A stretch of DNA of 64,000 nucleotides from Blastocladiella emersonii ATCC 22665. Taxonomy: Eukaryota > Blastocladiomycota > Blastocladiomycetes > Blastocladiales > Blastocladiaceae. Under the pieces are notes generated by a model. The model worked only from the letters and a program-made list of their open reading frames with translations. It had not been told where the DNA came from and did no database searches. Positions 20,654-29,629 of this stretch are shown here, piece after piece. The first letter of the stretch is position 1; every line of letters begins with the position of its first letter. Both the position numbers and the translations under genes were made by a program. The stretch is taken from positions 868,001 through 932,000 of the forward strand of contig JANHCV010000012.1 of the NCBI GenBank assembly GCA_025594325.1. Reading direction: 5' to 3'.

Positions 20654-21073
20654 TTAAAACGCGAGCGCACCGCCGTCCTGGTTGTGCACGACAGTGATCT
20701 CGTCATTATCGCCAATGTCGAGCCAGATGCGGAAAGGTTGAGGGTAAGTATCGGCGGGACGGGCACAACTCGCGCTCTACGCACCTCGGCCAGCGACGCC
20801 GTGCTGTCCTCCTTGAGGCGGTCTCCGTCCGGGCCGAGGAAACGGAACGTCTTGGGCACCACGCCACGCTTGGCGTTGAAGTTGGCCGTGAGCTTGCAGA
20901 ACTTGGTCTTGAGCTTGATATTGTGCACTGCGGGTTGGGGCGAACAGTCAAGGCACTGCACCGACCGAGTCGCGTTCTGTTGGCAGATTGATGGGCGTAC
21001 CCATACGGTCCTCGGGGCCGGGGCCCTTGAGCACGACGGTGATCAGGTTGAGCTTGGGCTCGGTCGTCGTCAT
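20654..21073 (-). CDS. SUMO-like protein C (tandem copy 3, broken 3' splice site)
   Basis: Third copy, 94 aa if spliced like its neighbours. Exons 21073-21001, 20927-20785 (143 nt) and 20722-20654 (69 nt). The core reads ITVVLKGPGPEDRMVHNIKL, FCKLTANFNAKRGV, TFRFLGPDGDRLKED and LDIGDNDEITVVHNQ, ending DGGALAF. The oddity is the second intron's acceptor: where copies A, B and D have TAG before CTCGA, this copy has TGG (plus-strand 20723-20724 is CC, not CT). No other AG lies at the right place. Without splicing, the product runs out of frame after ASLAE and loses the diglycine end. It is therefore either a recent pseudogene, a gene with a non-canonical splice site, or carries a single base error. 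Its upstream uATG is lost too. Confidence 0.6.
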
Positions 21074-21125
21074 GGGTATCGATTTGCTAAGTGCGGGGTC
21101 TACGGGAGTGCTGTGTGAGCTTTTT

Positions 21126-21167
21126 GATACATTTCAGCAAGTTCCAGTTGAAATGGTGCGTTACATT
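21126..21167 (-). repeat. 42-bp family element, copy C
   Basis: Same block, 53 bp before the start of gene C; plus strand begins GATACATTTCAGCAAGT and ends GGTGCGTTACATT. The CATGG found in copies B and D is AATGG here, so no upstream ATG exists. Confidence 0.75.
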
Positions 21168-21417
21168 GAGAGAGGGGTGTCGCGTTCGGAAGGCGGGATG
21201 GGTCGCGACGTTCACTTCGACTCCCAGCTCCACTGACGCCACCGCTCGCCACCAGCGGAAGCTTAACGCTCTCGACGCAATGACCAGTTTCAACCGTTTT
21301 TATACGCTCAGCGTTAACCGTTTCGGCCCGCTGCTTAGCCGTATTCAACAGCAGCCCTGTCGCCAAGTATCCGACCCATCACATCGGGACACAGCTGCAT
21401 AGACCAGGCGAAAGATC

Positions 21418-21850
21418 TCACGCAACGTGAGCGCCGCCGTCCTGGTGGATCCCGATAGAGATCACGTCCATGTCGCCGATCTCGAGCTAGATGGTGGGCG
21501 GGGGAGCGGTGAGCACGGGCGTCGCGATGTGGCGGCGACCCAGCCAGAGCGAGAGCGACGTACCTCCATCACGGAAGTCTCCGACTTCGCGTTGAGCATC
21601 TTGCCGTCCGGGTCCGCGAACCTGTAGGTTCCGGGGGCCACGTCGCGCTTCTTCATGACGGCGTTCGCGAGTTTGCAGAACGGCGTCTTACCCTTGACCT
21701 TGATCTCTACCCGAACGAGCTACCAAGCTAAGCGGTACGCGACGAGAGAGGATCCGAGAGGCGTCGTGTGGTACCGAGACGGTCCTCGTCGCCGGGTCCC
21801 TTGAACACCACCGTGATCACTGTGTTCGCGTCGACCTCGCCGTTGGTCAT
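21418..21850 (-). CDS. SUMO-like protein D (tandem copy 4)
   Basis: Predicted SUMO-like modifier, 95 aa. Exons 21850-21775, 21706-21564 (143 nt) and 21486-21418 (69 nt); introns 68 nt (GTACCA...TAG, phase 1) and 77 nt (GTACGT...TAG, phase 0). The core reads TVITVVFKGPGDEDRLEIKV, TPFCKLANAVMKKRDVAP, TYRFADPDGKMLNAK and LEIGDMDVISIGIHQ, ending DGGAHVA, a diglycine with a four-residue tail. All splice sites are intact. Exon lengths are identical to those of copy B, so B and D are probably the youngest duplicates. It has the 42-bp element and a uORF whose stop overlaps the ATG. Confidence 0.8.
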
Positions 21851-21901
21851 GTTGGCTGAGCAAGCGGGATACACGGCCAGCAGTCAGGTGTGAGCACACT
21901 G

Positions 21902-21943
21902 GATACATTGCAGCAAGTCTTAAGTTTCATGGTGCGTTACATT
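21902..21943 (-). repeat. 42-bp family element, copy D
   Basis: Same block, 52 bp before the start of gene D; plus strand begins GATACATTGCAGCAAGTCT and ends CATGGTGCGTTACATT. The upstream ATG in gene sense starts at 21930. Confidence 0.75.
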
Positions 21944-22437
21944 GAGCGTGAGAAAGCGCGTTCGGAGAGCGCGGGGCGGGAGACGCGGTGACTCGAAACT
22001 TGGCCAGTGCGGCTCGGTCAGCCGTCGGGGCGCGGCGCGCCGTGCCCATCACTCCGGACATCGCTCGTCGATGGCAACGAATACGGCCCTCGTCAGTATC
22101 TCTCTATAAACAGCCGGTCGGCAGTCGGCAGAATTAGTCTACCAGCGGGGCCAAGATGTAACTGCGCCTGTTTGTCTGCAGCGACGCGCTCACCACGCGT
22201 TGCGCGCCCCCCTGACTATCTCAAACTGTGATCGTGGCCACAGCACTGCTTTGTGAGCGCCAAGGCTGATCGGTTGCGCTGAACGCATCCCATGAGCAGC
22301 CGCTGCCCCTGGTCCGTGCTCAGATTGAAGTAAAGAGCGAAGAAGACTCTGATCGGTACGCGTTTGGCCGCCAGGTACACGAGCGTTGCAAGAGTTGCTA
22401 GCAAAACAAGGTGCATTCGTTGAGCGGCTTATTGATC
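21944..22437. other. Intergenic region between SUMO-like D and E
   Basis: No established gene. A TATA-like TCTCTATAAACAG occurs near 22100-22113. A small open frame on the minus strand (22416-22216, 66 codons) starts with a hydrophobic signal-like stretch MHLVLLATLATLVYLA, but nothing else supports it. Confidence 0.35.
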
Positions 22438-23159
22438 CTAGCCGCACATGTATAATTCGAGATACACTTTGTGCGTGCCCGTGAACCCAAGCTACTACTT
22501 GTGTTAGTACGCGTTGTAAATTGCCCAATGCACCGTTTGCGTACCTCTCCCAGCGACTTGTCAGAATCTTCGGAAATGCGGCGGCCATCTTCGCTGTCAA
22601 TGAACTTGAAAATCCGTGGTCCGACGCCTCGTTTTTGACATAGTGCAGCTGTAAGCTTGCAAAATGGGGTGCTCGCCATGGCTTTGATCTCTGACAAAGA
22701 TGGAAGGGTCGCGTGAGTGGGGCAGGAAGCGGAGATTCCTGCACGCAGACGCGTACCCTGAACTTGGTCCGACTGAGGCCCGATGAACTTGACAGTAATC
22801 AGCTCGATGACACTGCTCTGTGCAGGATTTTTTGAGGCTGCCTTCGCAGCGGCCTCTGCAGCGGCTTTTGCGGCGGCCTCGGCGGCGGCCTTTTTCTCAG
22901 CCTCGATTTCCTCCCACAGCGGGTCCTTCTTGACCGCCTCAACGAGGTGGCGTAGAACGGCGGTATCCGGGTCAAGCTCCAGGAGCGGCTCGAGCGATTC
23001 CAGGAGGGACCCCTGCTTGAGCAAGAGCGTCTCTTGCTTCTGGACAGTGTCGCAGAGCCCACGGATCTCCTCTTGCTGGGTCATCAGGAGTGCATAAATT
23101 TTTGAGCATGTAGCCTCGAGGCCACGGATCCGGTCGGTAGTTTGCATGGAGTCTGACAT
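22438..23159 (-). CDS. Coiled-coil SUMO-like fusion protein E (tandem copy 5, no diglycine)
   Basis: Longest member, 200 aa. Exons 23159-22757 (403 nt), 22690-22545 (146 nt) and 22491-22438 (54 nt); introns 66 and 53 nt at the same two positions and phases as in copies A-D, which proves common descent. Residues about 1-75 form a helical, probably coiled-coil segment (TCSKIYALLMTQQEEIRGLC, QKQETLLLKQGSLLESLEPL), then an Ala/Glu/Lys-rich helix (EAEKKAAAEAAAKAAAEAAA), then the SUMO-like domain from about 117 (VIELITVKFIGPQSDQVQE, TPFCKLTAALCQKRGVGP, FKFIDSEDGRRISED). The C-terminus is LGFTGTHKVYLELYMCG followed directly by stop: the diglycine is CG and there is no tail. It therefore resembles a SUMO-like domain protein rather than a conjugatable modifier. 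The last exon was chosen by similarity and phase and is the least certain part. Confidence 0.65.
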
Positions 23160-24611
23160 GTTTTCGAGAGAGTTGTCAAGGTTGCGGGAGAGAGGAGATG
23201 GAGCGGGCGCGAGCTCGAGCTCGGCACCGCATGGCGCAAGCGGCTTGCGTTGCTCGCGTGACCCTCAACCACGCGCGGCAACGGCGCATCAGTTTGCGGA
23301 TCACGGATGCACACGACGCAGACGACCTTTCGCTTGAACCAAGGTTCTTTATATCTCAAGGATTTTCAGAGCGCGAGAACACGGATCGAAAGCGTGGGAA
23401 TAACGTTGAATAGTCAAGACCGCGACGATTCAGCTCGCTCAGAGGCAAAGAAATCCGCGGCTGCTGCACATTTCAAGCAACGTAGCGAGCTTCGACCCTA
23501 ATCACGTGCATGCCCATGATCTTAAGCTAATTGCCAGTACCTCCACCACTCACTCCGTTCGGGTGTCAACTGTGCGGGGCTTTGCCCAAGTGCCCTCTCG
23601 CCGCGACATCGGGAAATGGGGGGTCACCCCGCTGCGGTGGATCACGAAGATCTTCCTAGATCACTGTGATCTACGAAGATCTTAGCCCTGCGGAAATCTA
23701 GCCCCGCTCGACCAGTCTGGAGTGGTTCCGCTCGCGAAGATCTTGTCACCCGACATAGATCTACGAGTAATCTATGGTGCTCGACCACAAATCTAGGAAT
23801 GAGTCGAGCGCTTGCACTCGCGCAGCGAACGACTTTGAGACAAAGCTCGCGCGGCGCGTCCTTGACTCTCAAATCACAACACCGATCATCGCTCCCTTTG
23901 TCCTCCATAGTCGCGTTTGGAATTAATCAAGCAGTTCACTGGACTATCTCTCAGTCGTGCATCAGCGCGTCGCACAGGCGGGCCGGGAGAACCGTGGTTC
24001 AAGTGAGCAAACAGGGAGCACCACACATGCAGCGTGACCAACGAAGTGGGAAGGGAAGAGGGCCAGGGGCATCGATTCCCTCGAGGCGGTGTGCAGGATC
24101 GGCGTCAAGGAACGTGAAAATGGAGCTGTTGAAGAGCTGTACGGGCACGACAGGGATCAAGGTTGCGGGTGCCTGCCAGTGTGCCTTCAAGCGGGAGCGA
24201 GGTCGTAAGCGGGCGTGATCACGACGTCGTGGAGCCGCCAACAACCTTGCAGGACGGATCAGCGAGTTCCGGCTCGCGCATCTCACCACGTAGCAGGTCG
24301 GGCAGAGCAGCGACGGCCAGGATCCGCAGCTGTTTCGAGATCGTTCGACCACGGAACCACGCGGTGAGGGAGTTGCAGCGTGTCAGTAATGAGATCTTCA
24401 GACCTGCGTTGTGTATGCTTGACAAGAGGGGAGGAGGCATGGACCGACGCGACGCGGCGAAGCTGTCAAGCGAGGCGGCGGTCAAGCGCACGTGAGGATC
24501 GGCGGCGTTTGTTTTGGGCAAAGTCCTTCGCTCGGTCGCCACCGCCGACTTCCTCTCTCCTCCCCCGCCACCCGTCCTTCCCCCCAACTCCCCTACGACG
24601 CATCCAACTCC
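23160..24611. other. Gene-poor region with an AGATCT-rich island
   Basis: About 1.45 kb upstream of SUMO-like E. Composition is less GC-rich than the flanks. No frame has recognisable motifs. It includes the AGATCT-rich island at 23640-23800. Confidence 0.4.
23640..23800. repeat. AGATCT-rich island 1
   Basis: AGATCT occurs four times, with further GATCT/AATCTA variants, within about 160 bp (for example GAAGATCTTCCTAGATCAC and ATAGATCTACGAGTAATC). A similar but denser island lies at 25745-26060. Confidence 0.6.
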
Positions 24612-25747
24612 ATGCACTTGCTCCAGGACTGCATCGGGCACATCGCCAAGGCCTGCGCCGGGTACGAGCCAGACCCTCCTTGCGCCGTTGTGTGCACGCC
24701 ACCTCGCCACCTCGTTACCTCGCACGAACGCCACCCACTGCTGCATCGCGCCGCGCCGCTGACCGTCGCACCGGTTTGCCCTCACTGACGCTTCTCTCGT
24801 GCTCCCGCTGTCCAGGTCCCGCCGCGGCTGATACTGCCCGCCCAAGCCGGCCGACGCCACCCTTCGCCCCCTGGACGCTCTGAACCTCGCTGGCGTCGGC
24901 GACGTGGACGCTCTCGTCGATCCTGCCGTCCTATCCTTCCTCGGGCTCGAGACGGCCTGCGGTCGCATGCTCATGGCGCCGCGTATCGTCGCCGCCATCG
25001 AGATCCCGCACAACGTGGCGCGCGCGCGGCGACGGCGCCCAGCAATCGCAAGTCCGAGGTGCTGCTCAACCTCACGTTCGACTGGAACCGCAGGGCAACG
25101 ACGTAAGTTTGCGATCGTCCGCTTTGGGCTGCTTCCCGACCAGCGATCTGACCCGGACCGCCCCGCCTATAGAACCTACGCCCGCGGCATCGTCAAGCTG
25201 ATTGCCCATGGCACCCGCTCGCGCACCCTAGGCGACCTGTCCCCCTCCCCGAGTCGTGTGTGTTTTCGCGTGTCTGGTCGCCCACGCTAACGCCACCGCT
25301 GGCCGACGTAGCAAAGCTGCCCGGGCCGCACCTGTTCGCCATCGTGGATCGACTCGCACCTGATCGCACGCTCGTCGACATGGTGTACTTCATCGAGCTG
25401 GTACGCGTCGCGCACGATCCTGACTCGCTTCGTAGCTCACGCCCCGACGTGTCTGTGTAGTTTGCTCCCGTGGTCCAGTCGTACGTGCAGGGGTCCGCGG
25501 CGCCCATCGTGGATGTCGACATGTTCCGCCGCAGCTACTTCCACTCGCTGGTCGCGAGCATCGAGCGTCGCCGGGCCGCTCACCCGTTTGTCCGCATGAC
25601 ACGGAGGAGGTCGTGCGCCGGTCGTTCACCAAGTCCACTGCCGCTGCCGCTGCCGCTGCCGCTGCGACCGCAGCCTCGGCGGCGGGTGCCCGAGGCGCGA
25701 GTCCGTACGGAGTAGCGCTGGATAGCGACGACGACGACGACGCGTAG
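24612..25747 (+). pseudogene. Probable decayed multi-exon gene, product unknown
   Basis: Coding-like segments with family-type introns (GTAAGT...TAG, GTACGC...TAG) follow each other but cannot be joined into one open frame. Segments include an N-terminal MHLLQDCIGHIAKACAG, then VDALVDPAVLSFLGLETACG, then YARGIVKLIAHGTRSRTLGD, then KLPGPHLFAIVDRLAPDRT with VDMVYFIEL, then SYVQGSAAPIVDVDMFRRSY, and an Ala-rich, Asp-rich end (SPYGVALDSDDDDDA, stop 25745-25747). A one-base shift separates HPFVR from DTEEVVRRSFTKS, and the first segment cannot be joined to the second without passing a stop. I do not recognise the protein. Either several indels have killed it or the exon structure has been misread. 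Confidence 0.4.
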
Positions 25748-26060
25748 ATTTGATGCACAATACAGATCTGTTTCTCACTCATCGAACTCTCCCGTTGTGT
25801 GCTGAGATCTCTCGCTCGGCGAAGAGCGCTTGAAAATCTCACAGATCTCCTCAGCGGCGGGGAATCTACGTTCGTTGCGAAGATCTATCGGCCCTGACGG
25901 AGTCGAGCTCGGCTGGACGGGAGGGATAGATCTATGGTGAGATCTATAGAAAACATAGGTTTGCAGTGGATTTCTACCTAGATCTTCCCCAGCTATTTTG
26001 GCCCCCGAAACCCTAAGATCTATGAGAGATCTAGCTAGATCTCTTTGAGATCTTAACCCC
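25745..26060. repeat. AGATCT-rich island 2
   Basis: About eleven AGATCT hexamers in roughly 310 bp, for example TAGATCTATGGTGAGATCTA and GAGATCTAGCTAGATCTC. In random sequence of this GC content fewer than one would be expected. It ends about 60 bp before the ATG of the next gene. Confidence 0.65.
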
Positions 26061-26120
26061 CAATTTCCCGATGGCGATGCCTTCGAGCGCACTGGTCTTT
26101 GGCGTACCGCAGTCTCGGAG

Positions 26121-27461
26121 ATGCGCGAGTATCTCAAATGCCTGCTCTTTACTTTGGCCGACGTCCGTGCGCTCGCTCGGTTGGTTGCTGGGCACGTTGC
26201 CGAGCATCCGCGTCTCATCGAGCGCATGAAGATGCGCCTCTTCGAGTCCATGTACCTCCTGCTGCGCCACATGGTCGACCACGGCGAGGCGGGCTCGCAG
26301 CTGCAGTGGTCCAACTTGCTCAAAATCTGCCGGCCGCTTTCTGGCTCGACCAGCGACCAGCAGAAACACTACGATCTCATTGCTTCGAAGGATTACGACA
26401 CGGTTCGCTTCGGTGGTGGACACTTGTGGGAGTTCCCCCGCCTTCCGCACATGCAGGTCGTCGGCGTTTCGCACAAAGCTTCAGCGCGCGTGTTTGAGCG
26501 CGATCTCGTTCCCCGCCACCACTACAACATCTTGGGCAAGTCGAGCGTCAACAACAGGCTTACGTGCTTCCTGCGGGAATACTACTTTGCGGCCAAGTAC
26601 GTTTCCTCGCTGCCCCGAAGAGGTTTCGCTCGAGTAGTTCACCTTCTTGTTTGCCGATGTAGCCGCGAGCATTGCGTCGGTATGGCCGCTGACGAGGCGC
26701 ACCGCGGGATGCGCGACCTTGAACTCGCCAAGCGGTACATTCGCGGCCATGAGCGCGCCGTTGGCGCCCTCGAACGCATGGCTGAGCCGATCTTGGGCCA
26801 GACCATCAAGGTCGGCATCACCGTCCGGCTTGACGAGTGTCTCAGGCTCCTTCGCCATTACTTGTACTCAAATTGGACCACCGCCAATCTAATCGACTAT
26901 GGTCGCGAACTTCTTGCGATCTTTGGTGGTCTTGCCATCGAATCGCGGAGAACGCTGGGTTCCATGGGTCCTGACGCTTGCACGACCGTAATCCGGCTCA
27001 AGGACCACATCGTGGCCGAAATGAATCAGGTCTTCGAGTCGGGTGAGATTCCCGTCTGGAGCGGCGACGCGCGTTGCGCGTTCCATGGATGTCACGCGGT
27101 GCCGGGCACGCTTCGGCCCAGCACCGCGTACTTGTCCAACTTGATCGTGTGTCCGATGCACAGCGCGACACTTCTCGAAGTAATGAAAGCGCACAAGCTC
27201 TCGGACACCTCCAACTTTGGCGTCACCCGCGAGGACTTGACGCGATGCGCTGAGCGCGTCGACGCCTTGAGCGACACTATCATGTCGTGCAGGCTCGAGG
27301 ACAAGTGTGCGGGCCGTCGCTTGGGTCGAAACGAGCCGCTCGCGCACTATCCGCCGTGGGACAAGTACTTGTGCTCTCGCAGCTGCCTCCCGCTCATCGA
27401 TCCGGAGCTCAAGCAGCGTGCGCGAGCGCCACGGCGTAAGCTTATGGTGAAGCGGCATTGA
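26121..27461 (+). CDS. Uncharacterised protein with a possible Cys/His zinc site
   Basis: I do not recognise the family. An in-frame intron is likely at 26597-26662 (66 nt, donor GTACGT, acceptor TAG, phase 2), because the unspliced stretch is Arg/Val-rich and the ends match the local consensus. The spliced product is 424 aa, mostly helical, without signal peptide or membrane segments. Around residues 297-325 it has CAFHGCHAV and CPMHSAT, spaced so that two Cys/His pairs could bind zinc. The C-terminus is basic (ARAPRRKLMVKRH). Start chosen as the first ATG in frame. Codon use and the single stop-free frame over 1.3 kb support a real gene. The AGATCT island sits directly upstream, where the promoter should be. 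Confidence 0.6.
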   Translation: MREYLKCLLFTLADVRALARLVAGHVAEHPRLIERMKMRLFESMYLLLRHMVDHGEAGSQLQWSNLLKICRPLSGSTSDQQKHYDLIASKDYDTVRFGGGHLWEFPRLPHMQVVGVSHKASARVFERDLVPRHHYNILGKSSVNNRLTCFLREYYFAAKYVSSLPRRGFARVVHLLVCRCSREHCVGMAADEAHRGMRDLELAKRYIRGHERAVGALERMAEPILGQTIKVGITVRLDECLRLLRHYLYSNWTTANLIDYGRELLAIFGGLAIESRRTLGSMGPDACTTVIRLKDHIVAEMNQVFESGEIPVWSGDARCAFHGCHAVPGTLRPSTAYLSNLIVCPMHSATLLEVMKAHKLSDTSNFGVTREDLTRCAERVDALSDTIMSCRLEDKCAGRRLGRNEPLAHYPPWDKYLCSRSCLPLIDPELKQRARAPRRKLMVKRH

Positions 27462-27693
27462 TTCGTGTGCCGCTGCAGGCTTGTCATTCTGTACAGCTTT
27501 TGAGTTTGTTCTGTTTCTTTCCATCACGCTCGGAAAGTCAGCCTCTGCAGCCCGATCGCTGAGAGAACGTTTCAAACATCCCGAACGCGTTGCGCCACTC
27601 ACCTGATCTTCAACAAGTCGCAGACGGGCGCGCCGGCCGAGTCCTTGTCCCCTTTCTGCGAACGCTCTGAGAAGTCCGAGAATCACTCACTCT

Positions 27694-29450
27694 ATGCAAT
27701 GTAAACCTTATGCAATCAATGAACTTCTTCAGCGAATCAGTTGGCGCCACGCTAAAGGGCGGCCTTGCGACGCGGCGCGGTCGCGGGATGCGGACCAGGT
27801 CCGTGCCGCGCGCAATCCGCTTGACCCCATGAAGCAGTGCGCGCAGCCCGTTGCCTTCGTTTTCGGCGTCGCCTCGCCCGACCCCGAGCACGTCTGGGCG
27901 CTGTGTACGGTGTGTGCGGCGATGCATGACGGGGCCGTCTGCGTCGTCTGCCCCGTTCTCCCCGCAACGGCTACGGCGTCGACGCTCGCGTAAACCACAT
28001 GGTCGCGTTCGTCAACTTGGGGGTGGGAATCCACGTTCACGTCGCGCCGCGCCGGTTCCTCGGCCACATTGACGCGCAGATCGCCGACGAGTCCGGCCTG
28101 CTCCCAGACGTCAACAAGGAGTTTGGCGAGGTCGACTTCCACTCCCACTTCCCCGTCGAGCCGACCAACGCTGACATCGGACATGACTCTTGAGTCCCCC
28201 TTGTTCCCGTCGGTTCGCACCCTTGCGCATCCGATCGTGCTCGACGAGGACGCGCCCGAGTCGTGGGCCATGCACCAGTTTGACGTGACGTACACCGATA
28301 TCTGCACCGCGCTCACCGTCCCCGCCGGCACTGACGACGCGGAGCCCCTGCTCGCGCTGTTCCTCGCGTACAACGGCAACGCCGCGGAGCAGAAGGCCGG
28401 GATCGTCGACGCGCTCGCTCTCGACGCGGCGCTCCCGCACTGTGGGGCGGGCTCGTCGTCGGGTCGCCACGCGCCCCGTAGGTCGTTGGTCCGCCCGAGG
28501 CCGTGACGGACGAGGATGAAGAGGAGGCGGTGGTGGACGGTGTCGCAGCGTTTGCCCCCGACTCGATCAAGTTCTTAACTCGGCGTACCTGCGATTCCTC
28601 CCCGCGACCGGCGCCAAGCAGGTCTTCGTCGCGCACAACGAGTGCTTGCACCTCGTGCGTGTCCAGCCTGGCAGCACGCTGATCGGCAAACACGGCTTCA
28701 CCGCTGCCATGTCCGCGACCGGTTCGGTCAGCAGAACGCGTTTGGCGTGTCGTTTGCGCGTCCCAGTGGCGAGCCCGCGTCCGCGCCGCCGCGCTCTGAG
28801 AGCGTGGTCATCGAGTTTGTCGCGACCGCCGACACCTTGCTCACGTGCTCGACGGTCGTGCTGACGCGCACTCGACCGTCGTCCTCAAGCGCACCGGATC
28901 GGCCGCCGCGCCGCTCGTGTATTTGTGCAACGACAACGCAGAAAAGGCGGTCAAGGACGAGTCGTCCTGCGCCACCGCCACCGCCGCGCCGGGTGCCCTC
29001 GACGAGTCTCCGCTCTCGCTCCCGCTCGGCGTCATCTCGACCAACTTCCCCGTCCTTTCGATCCTGGCACTCCACGAGCCCGCACTCGGCGTGCCAAAGG
29101 ACCAGCTCGCGTACCTCCTGGCGGAACACGACTGGCTCGCGCGCGCCTGGCATGCGGTCTGACTGCTCCTCAACTCGGTTCTCGCGCGCCACCCCGCCAA
29201 GGCAGCTGCCGCCGAGCACCTCCAGCTCGTCTACGACGCGACCAAACCGGATGCCTGCCCCGCGACGAACGCGAGATTCATCACGAGCTGCTTCGCGTCG
29301 CGCGTGCTAAAGCGGCCACCGAGGAGGCTATGGTCGGCGGGCGGCAGGGGCAGCGGATCGCGCGGGTTCTAGGGCGACAGCTCGTGGCGATCCAGGAGCA
29401 CCGTCGGGACCGTTGCCACAGGGGAAATGCGCATGGATGTGCACGATTAA
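27694..29450 (+). pseudogene. Decayed large gene, product unknown
   Basis: A run of coding-like segments in changing plus frames without a continuous frame: QPVAFVFGVASPDPEHVWAL, VAFVNLGVGIHVHVAPRRFL, DVNKEFGEVDFHSHFPVEPT, WAMHQFDVTYTDICTALTVP, VVIEFVATADTLLTCSTVVL, LPLGVISTNFPVLSILALHE and DQLAYLLAEHDWLARAWHAV, then an in-frame TGA at 29160 followed by LLLNSVLARHPAKAAAAEHL in the same frame. At least five frame changes and one stop would have to be repaired. The order suggests an N-terminal beta-rich part and a C-terminal helical part of a big protein, but I cannot name it. Multiple small indels with preserved hydrophobic periodicity indicate a fairly recent pseudogene. Confidence 0.5.
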
Positions 29451-29629
29451 GCACAGGTGTGGGTTGAGATCTTCAATACACTCGTTTTGCGGCGGTGATC
29501 AAACCGACGGAAGGGTGTTCAGACGCGAGCTGCGACGCGAGGCGGACCCGCTGCGCGCGACGTGTGGTGCTTGAAGCCCGACGACCCCGCGGCCAACTCC
29601 CTCTCCTCAGCGAACGACCAGACCCTGCA

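Noticed and set aside
22216-22416. 66-codon minus-strand frame with signal-like start
   Set aside because: Too short, unsupported, and overlaps the 3' region of SUMO-like E. Noted only as a possibility.
25640-25680. GCTGCC microsatellite as a separate repeat feature
   Set aside because: It encodes the Ala run of the decayed gene and is ordinary low-complexity coding DNA.
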